A stretch of DNA of 64,000 bases from Lysinibacillus xylanilyticus (GCF_001183605.1 NZ_LFXJ01000013.1:186318-250317); one strand, 5' to 3'. Positions 42,479 through 52,506 are shown, counted from the first letter of the stretch. Program-made: numbers and translations. Notes: generated from the sequence alone by a model not told the origin.

Positions 42479-43651
42479 ATGCGTGAAGCCGTTATTGTAG
42501 CAGGAGCACGAACTCCAATTGGAAAAGCGAAGAAGGGTTCTTTAGCAACAGTTAGACCAGATGATTTTGGAGCGGTTGTTGTCAAAGAAACATTAAAAAG
42601 AGCGGGCTATGAAGGTCCGATTGACGATTTAATTTTAGGGTGTGCAATGCCTGAAGCTGAGCAGGGCATGAACGTCGCACGTAATATAGGAGCGCTAGCC
42701 GGGTTACCAGATACAACACCAGCACAAACCATTAATAGATTCTGTTCATCAGGTTTACAAGCAATTGCTTTTGCAGCAGAGCGTATTATGCTAGGACACT
42801 CTAAGGCAATTCTTGCTGGTGGAGTCGAATCTATGAGTATGGTGCCAATGGTAGGTAATACACCTCGCTTAAACCCAACATTAGCAGAAACTGCTCCTCA
42901 ATATTATATGGGGATGGGGCACACAGCAGAGGAAGTGGCACGTCAATACAATGTAAGTAGAGAAGATCAGGATGCATTTGCTGTGCGTTCACATGAGCTT
43001 GCAGAAAAAGCGATTAAAGAAGGTAAGTTCAATGATGAAATCGTACCAATCGAAGTGGAGCAGCATTATGTAGATGACAACAACAAGCCACAGGTGAAAA
43101 AATTCACGTTTAGCATGGATGAAGGTGTACGTCCAGGTACATCTGTAGAAGGTTTAGCGAAGCTTCGTCCAGCCTTCCATGTTAAGGGCAGTGTTACAGC
43201 TGGTAATGCCTCTCAAACTTCGGACGGTGCAGCGGCAGTACTAGTGATGGATCGTGAGGAAGCAGAAAAGCAAGGGCTTACACCAATGGCGAAGTTTTTA
43301 GGCTTTGCAGTTGGTGGTGTACCACCTCAGGTGATGGGTATTGGACCAATCGTGGCAGTACCTAAAGCACTTGAAATTGCAGGGTTATCAATTGATGACA
43401 TTGATTTATGGGAAATTAACGAAGCATTTGCATCACAATCCTTACAAGTCGTACGTCATTTAGGCATCGACCAAAACAAAGTAAATGTCAATGGTGGAGC
43501 AATTGCCATAGGTCACCCACTTGGTGCGACTGGTGCCATTTTAACATTAAAACTTATTCATGAATTGAAACGACAAGGTAAGAAATATGGTGTCGTGACA
43601 ATGTGTATTGGCGGCGGAATGGGTGCTGCAGGAGTATTTGAAATTTTATAA
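42479..43651 (+). CDS. fadA: Acetyl-CoA C-acyltransferase (3-ketoacyl-CoA thiolase)
   Basis: 390 residues. Nucleophile Cys in [16 protein letters not shown]; the second active site NEAFASQ with [15 protein letters not shown]; the C-terminal [13 protein letters not shown]. Cleaves 3-ketoacyl-CoA to acetyl-CoA. ATG behind AAAGGGGG. Same operon as fadN despite the repeat between them. Confidence 0.93.
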   Translation: MREAVIVAGARTPIGKAKKGSLATVRPDDFGAVVVKETLKRAGYEGPIDDLILGCAMPEAEQGMNVARNIGALAGLPDTTPAQTINRFCSSGLQAIAFAAERIMLGHSKAILAGGVESMSMVPMVGNTPRLNPTLAETAPQYYMGMGHTAEEVARQYNVSREDQDAFAVRSHELAEKAIKEGKFNDEIVPIEVEQHYVDDNNKPQVKKFTFSMDEGVRPGTSVEGLAKLRPAFHVKGSVTAGNASQTSDGAAAVLVMDREEAEKQGLTPMAKFLGFAVGGVPPQVMGIGPIVAVPKALEIAGLSIDDIDLWEINEAFASQSLQVVRHLGIDQNKVNVNGGAIAIGHPLGATGAILTLKLIHELKRQGKKYGVVTMCIGGGMGAAGVFEIL

Positions 43652-43664
43652 TTTTTGCTAGATC

Positions 43665-43719
43665 AGCTTGGGGTGCAGCGTTTTCGGTTGCCTCCGAACA
43701 AAGTGCTCCAAGCTTTTCT
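43665..43719 (+). terminator. Hairpin between fadA and fadE
   Basis: AGCTTGG / CCAAGCT outer stem with a long imperfect inner arm and TTTTCTTT; probably a partial terminator. Confidence 0.6.
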
Positions 43720-43771
43720 TTATATTGGGGATAAAAGCTATTAAAAATAGATATATAGGGAGGAATTTAGA

Positions 43772-45556
43772 ATGACAGAAAAAACAACAGATTTCATTAA
43801 AGGCGGCGGATTTATTATTGAAGATGTGGAATTAGATCGTGTATTTACACCAGAAGATTTCACAGATGAACATAAAATGATTGCTAAAACAACTGAAGAG
43901 TATGTAGCAAATGAAGTGTTACCAGTCGTTGAAAATTTAGAGCACCATGAATTTGAGCATTCGGTTCGTTTACTAAAAAGTGCAGGTGAGCTTGGCTTGC
44001 TAAGCGCAGATGTACCTGAAGAATATGAGGGTCTAGGATTAGACAAAGTTTCTTCTGCATTAATCGCAGAAAAAATGTCTGTTGCTGGTGGCTTCTCTAT
44101 TACACATGGTGCACACGTAGGTATTGGTTCTTTACCAATCGTACTTTTCGGAAATGAAGAGCAAAAGCAAAAGTACTTACCAAAACTTGCATCAGGTGAA
44201 TTAATTGCTGCTTACGCATTAACTGAGCCAGGTTCAGGTTCTGATGCATTAGGTGCAAAAACGACTGCGAAGTTAAATGATGCAGGGACACATTATATTT
44301 TAAATGGTGAAAAGCAATGGATTACAAATGCAGGCTTTGCAGATGTATTTGTTGTCTATGCAAAAATCGATGGCGATAAATTCACAGCCTTTATCGTTGA
44401 TCGTGCTTTCAATGGCGTTTCGGTTGGCGCAGAAGAGAAAAAAATGGGTATCAAATCTTCATCAACACGTACATTAATCCTTGAAGATGCAGAAGTACCT
44501 GTAGAAAACCTTTTAGGTGAAATAGGTCGCGGACACGTTATTGCCTTTAATATTTTAAATATCGGTCGCTATAAATTAGGTGTTGGAACAATTGGTGGCT
44601 CAAAGCGTGCATTAGAGCTAGCCATTCAATACACAAACCAACGTCAGCAGTTTAAAACGAAGCTATCTGATTTCAATCTAACAAAAGAAAAATTGTCGAC
44701 AATGGCTTCACAATTATATGCGTCTGAGTCATTAAACTATCGTACAGTAGGTTTATTTGAAGACCGTTTAAGTCAGCTAAGCCCAGATGAGCAAAAACAA
44801 GGGAAAGTTATTGCTAGTGCAATTGCTGAGTATGCAATTGAATGTTCTATTGCTAAAGTATTTGGTTCTGAGACTTTAGATTACATTGCAGATGAAGCTG
44901 TTCAATTACACGGTGGTTACGGCTTTATGGCTGAATACGAAGTAGAGCGTATTTATCGCGATTCTCGTATTAACCGTATTTTTGAAGGTACTAATGAAAT
45001 TAACCGCATGATTGTACCAGGTACATTTATGAAAAAGGCATTAAAAGGTGAATTGCCATTGCTACAAGTTGCTCAAAACTTACAACAGGAGCTACTTATG
45101 CTAATGCCTGAGGATGTAGGCACAGAGCCTCTAGCACAAGAAAAATATCTTGTGAAAAATGCGAAGAAAATCGCTGTATTAGCAGCAGGGTTAGCAGCAC
45201 AACGCTACGGCGCGAAGCTTGATCAAGAGCAAGAAGTATTGGTGAATATTGCTAATATCACAAACCAACTATTCGCAATGGAATCAGCTGTATTACGTAC
45301 AGAAAAAGCGATTGCTCGTGACGGTGCTGAAAAAGCTAATCAAAAATTACTATACACTCAAATCTTCTGCCAAGAAGCGTTTGCAGAAATCGAAAAAGAA
45401 GCAAAAGATACGATTCTTGCTTCAGCAGACGGCGACGCTGCACGCATGACATTGTCTGCGCTACGTAAGTTAACTCGCAACAACCCATACAACTTAATCG
45501 CGAAGAAACGCGAAGCTTCTGTTAAATTAATTGAAGCAGAAAAATTTGTAGTTTAA
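43772..45556 (+). CDS. fadE: Acyl-CoA dehydrogenase
   Basis: 594 residues (the long FadE/YusJ type). AYALTEPGSGSDALGAKTTA and GEKQWITNAGFAD bind FAD and substrate; QLHGGYGFMAEYEVERIYRD and RINRIFEGTNEIN are the second ACAD signature with the catalytic Glu. The C-terminal about 190 residues are a helical extension typical of this subgroup. First oxidation step of the cycle. ATG behind GGAGGAATT. Confidence 0.93.
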   Translation: MTEKTTDFIKGGGFIIEDVELDRVFTPEDFTDEHKMIAKTTEEYVANEVLPVVENLEHHEFEHSVRLLKSAGELGLLSADVPEEYEGLGLDKVSSALIAEKMSVAGGFSITHGAHVGIGSLPIVLFGNEEQKQKYLPKLASGELIAAYALTEPGSGSDALGAKTTAKLNDAGTHYILNGEKQWITNAGFADVFVVYAKIDGDKFTAFIVDRAFNGVSVGAEEKKMGIKSSSTRTLILEDAEVPVENLLGEIGRGHVIAFNILNIGRYKLGVGTIGGSKRALELAIQYTNQRQQFKTKLSDFNLTKEKLSTMASQLYASESLNYRTVGLFEDRLSQLSPDEQKQGKVIASAIAEYAIECSIAKVFGSETLDYIADEAVQLHGGYGFMAEYEVERIYRDSRINRIFEGTNEINRMIVPGTFMKKALKGELPLLQVAQNLQQELLMLMPEDVGTEPLAQEKYLVKNAKKIAVLAAGLAAQRYGAKLDQEQEVLVNIANITNQLFAMESAVLRTEKAIARDGAEKANQKLLYTQIFCQEAFAEIEKEAKDTILASADGDAARMTLSALRKLTRNNPYNLIAKKREASVKLIEAEKFVV

Positions 45557-45567
45557 TATTGCAGACT

Positions 45568-45609
45568 AACCTAGCTATCCGCATAGATGAGATAGCTAGG
45601 TTTTTTTGT
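45568..45609 (+). terminator. Terminator of the fad operon
   Basis: AACCTAGCTATC / GATAGCTAGGTT perfect stem with T7. Confidence 0.9.
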
Positions 45610-45710
45610 TGAAAATAAAAGTAGGCTCTTGCAAAATGAGGGGTAATTTCCGTTCCAGCCTCCACTCCAATCAACTGATTCACATGACATACGTTTTAAC
45701 AAAATGTCAT

Positions 45711-45815
45711 CCAACTTTTGAGTTTTATCTACCAACTTTCACGATTTATCTACCAACTTTTGAAATTTAACGACTAACTTTCACGATTTATCACCCAACT
45801 TATGAATTTTATCGA
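45711..45815. repeat. 21-bp-phased tandem repeat array 3 (5 units)
   Basis: CCAACTTT/CTAACTTT cores begin at 45711, 45732, 45753, 45774 and 45795, exactly 21 bp apart. Unit types alternate (CCAACTTTTGA and CCAACTTTCACGATTTATC), as in array 2, though the core sequence is different. Confidence 0.9.
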
Positions 45816-45838
45816 CATCCACCTGCAAAAGAGCAAAA

Positions 45839-45874
45839 AAAGGATTCATACACAAACTGTGTGTGAATCCTTTG
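45839..45874. terminator. Strong isolated hairpin
   Basis: AAAGGATTCATACACA / TGTGTGTGAATCCTTT stem with a short loop; only one T-rich side, no gene directly upstream. Confidence 0.6.
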
Positions 45875-45949
45875 TCGCGCAGTCCCCACTCCATTCAACT
45901 AATACGCATAGCATGCATCCTCTGACATTTGTTTTATAGCAAAAGGGTT

Positions 45950-46250
45950 TCGTCTGCACGAAAGCGAAGCGGCAGCAACAACGAAATGCATAAATTTAAT
46001 AAAAGTTCTACACTATTGCTGATTGGAGTGGAAGGCTACTCGACTCCCGTGGGAAAGCGAGACAGGCGAGACCCTGAGGCCAACACGATGTTGGTCACGA
46101 AGGCGTTGTCACAGGACGTGACGCACTTAGCCTTCGTTCCTTTAGCGGAGGAAGCGGCTCAACGCTATCCCCCAGGAAGCTTTGCTCTGTGCGAAAGCGA
46201 AGCGACAGCAACAACAAAGCGCCCAGCCTGGAACGGAAATCAACCCCACG
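45950..46250. repeat. Dispersed repeat family B, copy 4 (composite)
   Basis: CACGAAAGCGAAGCGGCAGC at 45957 and GTGCGAAAGCGAAGCGACAG at 46189; ends CCAGCCTGGAACGGAAATCA. Between them is an ACACGATGTTGGTCACG... segment that also occurs in family A copy 3. Confidence 0.7.
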
Positions 46251-46362
46251 CTTTGGCATAATGAGTTTCATTTTGGCTCGTAACGGTTATGATGGTATAC
46301 TACAGAAAATGAGGGATACACTGAAAATGTAGTTCCTAAAATGATAGTAGAGGAGCCTATAT

Positions 46363-46719
46363 ATGACGATTCAACTTATTCAATATCCGAAATGTACTAC
46401 TTGCAAAAAAGCTCAGAAATGGCTAAATGACAATGGGGTATCATACGAAGAGGTACACATTGTCGAACAACCACCTACAAAGGACGAATTAACAAACTTA
46501 TGGCAAGCTAGTGGACTACCTTTAAAGAAATTTTTTAATACTTCTGGTATGAAATATCGTGAGCTTGGCTTGAAAGATAAGCTCGCTGAAATGACTGAAG
46601 AGGAGCAGCTTGAACTGCTTGCATCAGATGGTATGTTGATTAAACGTCCGATTGTAACCGATGGAAAAAAAGTTACTTTAGGGTTTAAAGAATCAGATTT
46701 TGAGCAAGCTTGGAAATAA
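46363..46719 (+). CDS. yusI: Arsenate reductase/Spx-family protein YusI
   Basis: 118 residues. CTTC at 11-14 is the CxxC of the ArsC/Spx family and KRPIVTDG the downstream Arg-Pro motif. It lies between fad genes and gcvH as yusI does in B. subtilis. True arsenate reduction is unproven for this branch. Confidence 0.85.
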   Translation: MTIQLIQYPKCTTCKKAQKWLNDNGVSYEEVHIVEQPPTKDELTNLWQASGLPLKKFFNTSGMKYRELGLKDKLAEMTEEEQLELLASDGMLIKRPIVTDGKKVTLGFKESDFEQAWK

Positions 46720-46721
46720 CG

Positions 46722-46905
46722 CTTTTAACTTGTTTCAGCAGTCTCCTCCCTCTATAGTTGATGAGATGAATGCCGTTATAAGTCACTTTTCAAACATGCG
46801 CTGAAAGAAGTTAAAGCCTCCGGCGGATGTCAAGGAATCGGAAAGGAATTCTTTGTGCAAGCACAAAGCCGATTCCAGACACAATTATGCCGTGGCATAA
46901 TTGAT
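46722..46905. repeat. Dispersed repeat family A, copy 2
   Basis: TTAACTTGTTTCAGC / GCTGAAAGAAGTTAA inverted repeats, GCCTCCGGCGGATGTCAAGG, and ATTATGCCGTGGCATAAT at the right end; shorter than copy 1. Confidence 0.85.
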
Positions 46906-46980
46906 TCTTGCTTGTTTTTATGGAAGAAGTATGGCACACTGAAAGTGAATATATTACATATTTATGGAGGGGTTTTTTGC

Positions 46981-47361
46981 ATGAGCACACCTAAAGACTT
47001 GCGTTACTCTGAAGAGCACGAATGGGTAAAAGTAGAAGATGGAAAAGTACGTATCGGTATTTCTCATTTCGCACAAGCTGAACTTGGAGATATTGTTTTC
47101 GTTGAACTTCCACAAGTTGGAGACGAAATCAAAACTGATGATCCATTCGGTAGCGTAGAATCTGTAAAAACAGTTTCTGAATTATATGCACCAATCTCAG
47201 GTACAGTAGTTGAAGTAAATGCAGATTTAGAAGATAGCCCAGAATTCGTTAATGAATCACCATATGAAAAAGCATGGATGATCGTTGTAGAGCCTGCTGA
47301 TGCATCAGAAGTTGAAAAACTTATGACAGCTGAGCAATACGAAACAATGATTGCTGAATAA
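46981..47361 (+). CDS. gcvH: Glycine cleavage system H protein
   Basis: 126 residues. Lipoyl-bearing Lys63 in [30 protein letters not shown] and EYEKAW-like [10 protein letters not shown] are standard. Carries the aminomethyl group in glycine cleavage and relays octanoyl/lipoyl groups in Bacillus. ATG behind GGAGGGG. The glycine-cleavage P and T genes are not nearby, as in B. subtilis. Confidence 0.93.
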   Translation: MSTPKDLRYSEEHEWVKVEDGKVRIGISHFAQAELGDIVFVELPQVGDEIKTDDPFGSVESVKTVSELYAPISGTVVEVNADLEDSPEFVNESPYEKAWMIVVEPADASEVEKLMTAEQYETMIAE

Positions 47362-47378
47362 GACAAGCCCGTAATAGA

Positions 47379-47408
47379 AAAACGTCGGAAACTACCGACG
47401 TTTTTTAT
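47379..47408 (+). terminator. Terminator of gcvH
   Basis: AACGTCGG / CCGACGTT perfect stem, T6. Confidence 0.9.
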
Positions 47409-47546
47409 TATCTTCATGCATTCTTCCACTATAGTTGGTGAAGTAAATGCAAGTATATTCCCTTAACAGTAGGTGTCTAACTGTATCAACGACAAAGTTT
47501 ATTGATATAATGAATATAAGGGATATGTCTAAATGGGGGTGGCGTG

Positions 47547-47888
47547 ATGTTCGAGGGAAAATGCTTAATTGTTGAAGGCCGATCGGATAAACTTCAAATT
47601 GAACCTATTTTAAATGATGACGTAAAAATACTTTGTACAAATGGTACAATTGGTGTGCATCAATTAGAAGAGCTACTCGATCCGTATGAGGGTTGCGAGC
47701 TTTATACATTTTTTGATGCTGATACAACGGGAAATAAGCTACGGGCATTAATGGACAGACATTATCCAGAGGCTGAGCATTTACGTACGATGCCAACATA
47801 TAAGGAAGTTGAGACAACTCCGAGGAAAGTGTTAGCGGCGATATTGCTTCGTGCACATTTCTCAATCCATAATGAATATATTTTGTAA
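47547..47888 (+). CDS. yusF: Toprim-domain protein YusF
   Basis: 113 residues, a stand-alone toprim domain: LIVEGRSDKLQIEPIL (acidic Glu motif) and YTFFDADTTGNKLR (D-x-D). Related to the catalytic core of primases and topoisomerases; probable RNA-processing or DNA nuclease role, unproven. Position matches yusF. ATG at 47547 chosen; GTG at 47544 possible. Confidence 0.85.
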   Translation: MFEGKCLIVEGRSDKLQIEPILNDDVKILCTNGTIGVHQLEELLDPYEGCELYTFFDADTTGNKLRALMDRHYPEAEHLRTMPTYKEVETTPRKVLAAILLRAHFSIHNEYIL

Positions 47889-47904
47889 GGTTGCGTGAAA
47901 AAAG

Positions 47905-48207
47905 ATGGAAGAATGGTCAAAAGAGCAGTGGAACGCGGCTATCCAGTCCGGTGAAAAGGCTGCTTTTTATTTATATACACCAATGTGTGGAACGTGTGCA
48001 GTTGCATCGAAAATGATGATGGTTGTTGAACAATTGCTGCCACAGCTACAAGTCGGTAAAGCGAATATTAATTTTATAGAGCAAATAGCTTATGATAATA
48101 AAATCGAAAGTGTACCATGTTTACTCGTATGTGAAGGCGGAGAAGTTACAGAAAAGGTTTATGCCTTTCAATCCGTACCATATTTATACGAATTGTTAAA
48201 AAACTAA
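47905..48207 (+). CDS. yusE: Thioredoxin-like protein YusE
   Basis: 100 residues. CGTC at 28-31 and a cis-Pro in ESVPCLLVCEGGE. Synteny with yusE. Seventeen bp after yusF, likely one transcript. Confidence 0.85.
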   Translation: MEEWSKEQWNAAIQSGEKAAFYLYTPMCGTCAVASKMMMVVEQLLPQLQVGKANINFIEQIAYDNKIESVPCLLVCEGGEVTEKVYAFQSVPYLYELLKN

Positions 48208-48236
48208 TTGACTGAATATTAATCGCGTGGTAAAGT
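48208..48236 (+). promoter_or_regulatory. Promoter of the met operon
   Basis: TTGACT (48208-48213), 17 bp, TAAAGT (48231-48236); about 34 bp upstream of the riboswitch. Confidence 0.65.
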
Positions 48237-48269
48237 AACAAATATATTAAAAAAACAATAAAAATATCG

Positions 48270-48439
48270 AACTCTTATAAAGAGCGGCGGAGGGAAGTGC
48301 CCTATGAAGCCCGGCAACCATCACAATCGTGAAAAGGTGCCAAATCACCCAAAGATTTATCTTTGAAAGATGAGAGAACGGTCTAACGTATAAGTTACGT
48401 GACCCCTTCTACTTATCTATTAAGTGAAGGGGTTTTTTT
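48270..48439 (+). promoter_or_regulatory. SAM-I riboswitch (S-box) with terminator
   Basis: Conserved S-box elements in order: CTTATAAAGAGCGGCGGAGG, GATGAAGCCCGGCAACC-like TATGAAGCCCGGCAACC, AAGGTGCCAA, and GATGAGAGAACG. Then CCCCTTCTACTTA / TAAGTGAAGGGG with T7 (48402-48439). SAM binding favours the terminator, turning metNPQ off when methionine is ample. Confidence 0.95.
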
Positions 48440-48477
48440 AACTTCTATCAACGGGTATAAGAAAAGGAGAATTCGCT

Positions 48478-49506
48478 ATGATCAATCTTCAAAATATTAC
48501 GAAGAAATACAAAACCGCGAATGGCGAATTAATAGCAGTCAAAGACGTCAACCTTTCCATTAATAAAGGTGAAATTTTTGGCATTATCGGTTATAGTGGC
48601 GCTGGTAAAAGTACAATGATTCGCTTGTTAAACGGTTTAGAAAAGCCTACTTCTGGTACGGTGACGGTTAACAATCAGGAATTTTCATCCATAAAGGGGC
48701 AGAAGCTCAGAGATGCTAGACAAAAGGTCAGTATGATTTTCCAACATTTCAATTTACTTTGGTCTAGAACTGTTGCGGAAAACATCGCTTTCCCACTAGA
48801 AATCGCAGGTGTTCCAAAGGCAAAACGTGAAGCACATGTGAAAGAATTGATTACACTAGTTGGTTTGGAAGGGCGCGAAAAAGCATATCCATCACAACTA
48901 TCAGGGGGACAAAAGCAACGGGTAGGTATCGCTCGTGCACTTGCTAATAATCCAGAGGTATTGTTATGTGATGAGGCCACATCCGCACTCGATCCAGAGA
49001 CAACGGATGCTATCCTTGATCTACTTGTCGATATTAACGAACGAATAGGTCTAACGATTGTGTTAATCACACATGAAATGCACGTTATTCGTAAAATTTG
49101 TCATCGTGTAGCGGTTATGGAAGCTGGAGAAATCGTAGAACGTGGTGAAGTATTACAAGTATTCCAAGCTCCACAAGCAGCCATTACGAAAAAATTCGTT
49201 TCTCAAATTACAGATACGAAGGAAACTCAGGAAACTGTGGCACAAATTAAAGCAAATTATCCTGAGGGACAACTTGTTAAGCTAATCTTTGTAGGAGAAA
49301 AAACAGAGCAGCCTGTCATTTCACATCTTGTGAAACAGTTTGATGTAGAAGTAAGTATTGTACATGGTAATATTTCGCAAACGAAAAATGGAGCGTACGG
49401 TACACTTATTGTGCAAATTGATGGCTCAGAGGCCAATGTTGCTGCTGCACTTAGCTACTTAAATACAGTCGAAGTACAAACGGAGGTGATTGCAAATGCT
49501 AACTAG
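48478..49506 (+). CDS. metN: Methionine ABC transporter ATP-binding protein
   Basis: 342 residues. Walker A GYSGAGKST, signature LSGGQKQRVGIARAL, Walker B VLLCDEATSAL, and a C-terminal NIL domain (about 265-340) that binds methionine for transinhibition. ATG behind AAAAGGAGA. Confidence 0.95.
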   Translation: MINLQNITKKYKTANGELIAVKDVNLSINKGEIFGIIGYSGAGKSTMIRLLNGLEKPTSGTVTVNNQEFSSIKGQKLRDARQKVSMIFQHFNLLWSRTVAENIAFPLEIAGVPKAKREAHVKELITLVGLEGREKAYPSQLSGGQKQRVGIARALANNPEVLLCDEATSALDPETTDAILDLLVDINERIGLTIVLITHEMHVIRKICHRVAVMEAGEIVERGEVLQVFQAPQAAITKKFVSQITDTKETQETVAQIKANYPEGQLVKLIFVGEKTEQPVISHLVKQFDVEVSIVHGNISQTKNGAYGTLIVQIDGSEANVAAALSYLNTVEVQTEVIANAN

Positions 49507-50164
49507 TCTTTTTCCGAATGTCGACTGGGAAAAAATGTGGGACGCTACGTATGAAACATTGTATATGACAACGATTTCTACGGTCATCACATTTATACTT
49601 GGATTAGTGATTGGAATCTTATTATTTTTATCAAGTCCCAACCAACTATGGGCCAATAAAATTGTGAACTTTTTAACAGGATCAATCGTTAACATTTTCC
49701 GTTCGATTCCATTTATCGTTTTGATTATCTTATTAATTCCATTTACGAAATTTTTACTCGGCACGATTCGTGGCGCAGACGCGGCTTTACCAGCATTAAT
49801 TATTGGAGCTGCACCATTCTATGCGCGAATGGTATTAATTGCTTTACGTGAAATTGATAAAGGTGTTATTGAAGCAGCTCGTTCAATGGGTGCCAAAACA
49901 TCAACGATTATTTGGAAAGTATTAATTCCGGAATCTTTACCAGCGCTTATTTCTGGTCTTACTGTAACGGCTGTAGCACTTGTTGGCTATACTGCGATGG
50001 CAGGTATTATCGGTGCAGGCGGTCTAGGAAACTTAGCATTCTTAGATGGTTTCCAACGTAATCGCACAGATGTAACATTAATGGCGACTATATTAATCTT
50101 AATAGTAGTATTTATTATTCAATGGATTGGCGACTTAATTACAGCCAAAACAGATAAACGCTAA
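49496..50164 (+). CDS. metP: Methionine ABC transporter permease
   Basis: 222 residues, five hydrophobic segments, and the EAA-type loop EIDKGVIEAARSMGAKTSTI that contacts MetN. ATG at 49496 behind CGGAGGTGAT overlaps metN by 11 bp. Confidence 0.93.
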   Translation: MLTSLFPNVDWEKMWDATYETLYMTTISTVITFILGLVIGILLFLSSPNQLWANKIVNFLTGSIVNIFRSIPFIVLIILLIPFTKFLLGTIRGADAALPALIIGAAPFYARMVLIALREIDKGVIEAARSMGAKTSTIIWKVLIPESLPALISGLTVTAVALVGYTAMAGIIGAGGLGNLAFLDGFQRNRTDVTLMATILILIVVFIIQWIGDLITAKTDKR

Positions 50165-50275
50165 AAATTGTAGTGAAGGAACTTGCTCACAAAAAGGAGC
50201 ATCTCGCTATGAACATCAAAGAGGTTATCTCGGTTATATACCGCTAACATATAAGAAAAAAGGGAGAGTAATAAA

Positions 50276-51124
50276 ATGAAGAAGTTATTAACAGGATTAT
50301 TTTTATCTGTATTAGTACTAGCTCTAGCTGCTTGTGGTGCTGGTAAAAAAGAAGAAACAAGCTCATCATCTGATGCTGGTGACAGCAAAGAAAATGTAAC
50401 ATTAACAGTAGGTGCTTCTAATACACCACATGCTGTTATTCTGGAAAAAGCAAAACCAATTTTAGCTAAAGAAGGTATCGATCTTAAAATTGAAACATAT
50501 CAAGACTATGTATTACCGAACCAACATTTAGATTCTGGAGAACTAGATGCGAACTACTTCCAACACCTACCTTTCTTAGAGCTTAGCATGAAAGAAAATG
50601 GTTATGACTTTGTAAATGCTGGTGCTATTCATATTGAACCAATCGGTATTTACTCTAAAAAATATAAAACTCTGGATGATCTTCCGAAGGGTGCAACAAT
50701 TTTACTTTCTAGCTCAGTTGCAGACCACGGTCGTATGCTTTCATTGTTAGAAGCTAAGGGCTTAATTAAATTAAAAGATGGTGTTGATAAAACAGCAGCA
50801 GAAATAAAAGATATTGCAGAAAACCCTAAAAACTTAAAATTCGATGCAAATACAGCGCCTGAAATGCTTGTACAAATGTACGAAAATAATGAAGGTGATG
50901 CGGTTCTAATCAACTCGAACTTTGCAATCGATAACGGCTTAAATCCATTGAAAGATGCAATTTCTCTTGAAGATAAAGAATCTCCTTATGTAAATATTAT
51001 CGCTGTACGTGCTGGCGATGAAACAAAACCAGAAATTAAAAAATTAGTAGAAGTATTGAAATCTAAAGAAATCCAAGACTTCATTGTTGAAGAGTGGAAA
51101 GGCTCAGTTGTACCAGTTAAATAA
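50276..51124 (+). CDS. metQ: Methionine-binding lipoprotein
   Basis: 282 residues. Lipoprotein signal with LALAAC, lipidated Cys20; NlpA/MetQ features GASNTPHAVILEKAKPIL, DANYFQHLPFLE and INSNFAIDNGLNP. Captures methionine outside for MetNP. Confidence 0.95.
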   Translation: MKKLLTGLFLSVLVLALAACGAGKKEETSSSSDAGDSKENVTLTVGASNTPHAVILEKAKPILAKEGIDLKIETYQDYVLPNQHLDSGELDANYFQHLPFLELSMKENGYDFVNAGAIHIEPIGIYSKKYKTLDDLPKGATILLSSSVADHGRMLSLLEAKGLIKLKDGVDKTAAEIKDIAENPKNLKFDANTAPEMLVQMYENNEGDAVLINSNFAIDNGLNPLKDAISLEDKESPYVNIIAVRAGDETKPEIKKLVEVLKSKEIQDFIVEEWKGSVVPVK

Positions 51125-51136
51125 TTGATATTTATC

Positions 51137-51177
51137 AAAAAGGGTATGTAAGTATGACAGCTTACATACCCTTTTTG
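51137..51177 (+). terminator. Terminator of the met operon
   Basis: AAAAAGGGTATGTAAG / CTTACATACCCTTTTT perfect stem. Confidence 0.9.
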
Positions 51178-51621
51178 CTTGTCGACAAAAGAATAATTGC
51201 GTATCGATTAACAATGATTGATGTTCACTCCGAGTTGGCGCTTGCCGTGGCTCTTGGCTTCAATCTCCGTGACAAATCTACGGTTTCTCTTCACAGGATG
51301 AGGCGACAAGCTGAATCAAAATAGTGTTTTTTTGTAGTCTGAAAGGGGATGTAAGTGATACAACTTACATCCCCTTTCTTCTTTTATAAAAGGGTTGTCT
51401 TTTATCAGAAAAATATAACATTTTATCAAAAAAGGTATTGTTCTGTAGTTTTTAGCAAAAATGTAATAATATTTTAAAAGAAATCGATTTACCAAAAATT
51501 TTGTATAGCAATTGTTTAGTCATCTTTATTACTATAGTTGTTGTGTTTATAAATCAAAAGAATGATATAAAAATAATGAAGGAGAATAAAATGCTTCTTC
51601 CATCAACTGGGGTGAACATCA
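51178..51621. other. Intergenic region between met operon and polysaccharide operon
   Basis: 444 bp. A second hairpin (AAAGGGGATGTAAGT / ACTTACATCCCCTTT at 51342-51377) resembles the met terminator. The section before it (51225-51310) has a higher GC content and a non-coding, repeat-like look. Confidence 0.55.
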
Positions 51622-52506
51622 ATGAATAATTTAATTATTACAGAAGACATTATGCAGGAGCATGAGGTAAAAGGGTATTTTGAAATATTGCGTGAGAGTG
51701 TTATTCGCTCACGATTAACAATGACTGCAGTCTTTTTTAAAGTAGCAAATTCCTCACAAGGAACTGATATAGAACGAAATCAAGTGAATCATCAAATTTC
51801 GGCTTTTCTAAAATCAAAAATACGAAAAACAGATTTACTTTTCCAACTAGCAGATGGCATGCATTGGGGAATATTTTTTCTGCAAAGTAGTGAGGTAGAG
51901 GTAAAGGCGTTTTTAAAACGGATTTTCGCAATTCTAACGCAAGAGAGGGAATTTCAACAAATAGAGTTAAAAGCTTCCATTACTGAAATAAGAAATAATA
52001 GTGTTAACTTTGAAACATTGTTAGATAAAAATAAGCACAAACTAGCAGATGACGAACAGCCGACTTGGTCAGTAGAGCAGGTTACAGATTATCGTGTACA
52101 ACCTACGGAGCAAGCAAAGGTTAGCATTATTGAACAAAATGAAATCTTTAGAAAAGTGCTAGAAACAACGCTCAAAAATTTAGACATTCATCATTATACT
52201 TTAGACGTTTCAACCTATGAAGATGGCTATAGTTTTTTACAGTCCGATAGCTATAAAACAGGCCATGTGCATTTAGTTGTGATGAACGATATTTTACCAC
52301 GTAAAAATGGCTTAGAAATTTTGCACATTTTACGAGAAATGCCGAATGAGAAAAAGTTCATCATTTATATGATGTCAGAACGAAACTCAGAGAGTGCGAC
52401 ACTTAATGCTTATGAAGGTGGCGTCGATGAATATATCGTAAAACCGTTTAATTTACGTTTATTAGAAGCAAAAATTAAGCAGACTTTTGCGAGGTTTTGG
52501 CTATGA
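51622..52506 (+). CDS. Degenerate signalling protein: GGDEF-like plus pseudo-receiver domain
   Basis: 294 residues. N-terminal half (1-135) has a GGDEF-like topology (VFFKVANS..., KIRKTDLLFQLADGMHWGIF) without the GGDEF motif. C-terminal half (about 158-290) is a receiver domain: VSIIEQNEIFRKVLE, LVVMNDILPRKNGLEIL, MMSER, YIVKPFN. The phosphoacceptor position is Asn222 and the N-terminal acidic pair is lost, so ordinary phosphorylation is unlikely. It heads the operon and overlaps the next gene by 4 bp (ATGA); a c-di-GMP or protein-binding switch is inference. Confidence 0.7.
   Translation: MNNLIITEDIMQEHEVKGYFEILRESVIRSRLTMTAVFFKVANSSQGTDIERNQVNHQISAFLKSKIRKTDLLFQLADGMHWGIFFLQSSEVEVKAFLKRIFAILTQEREFQQIELKASITEIRNNSVNFETLLDKNKHKLADDEQPTWSVEQVTDYRVQPTEQAKVSIIEQNEIFRKVLETTLKNLDIHHYTLDVSTYEDGYSFLQSDSYKTGHVHLVVMNDILPRKNGLEILHILREMPNEKKFIIYMMSERNSESATLNAYEGGVDEYIVKPFNLRLLEAKIKQTFARFWL

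Larger units (their letters stand above)
45610..46362. other. Gene-free region with three repeat types
   Basis: 750 bp. Holds the 21-bp array 3, a 15-bp-stem hairpin and two family B segments. A 110-codon frame (45929-46261) across the family B material has no ribosome-binding site and is rejected as a gene. Confidence 0.7.

Noticed and set aside
45929-46261. 110-codon frame between the fad and yus genes
   Set aside because: Lies wholly in dispersed repeat families A/B and lacks a ribosome-binding site.
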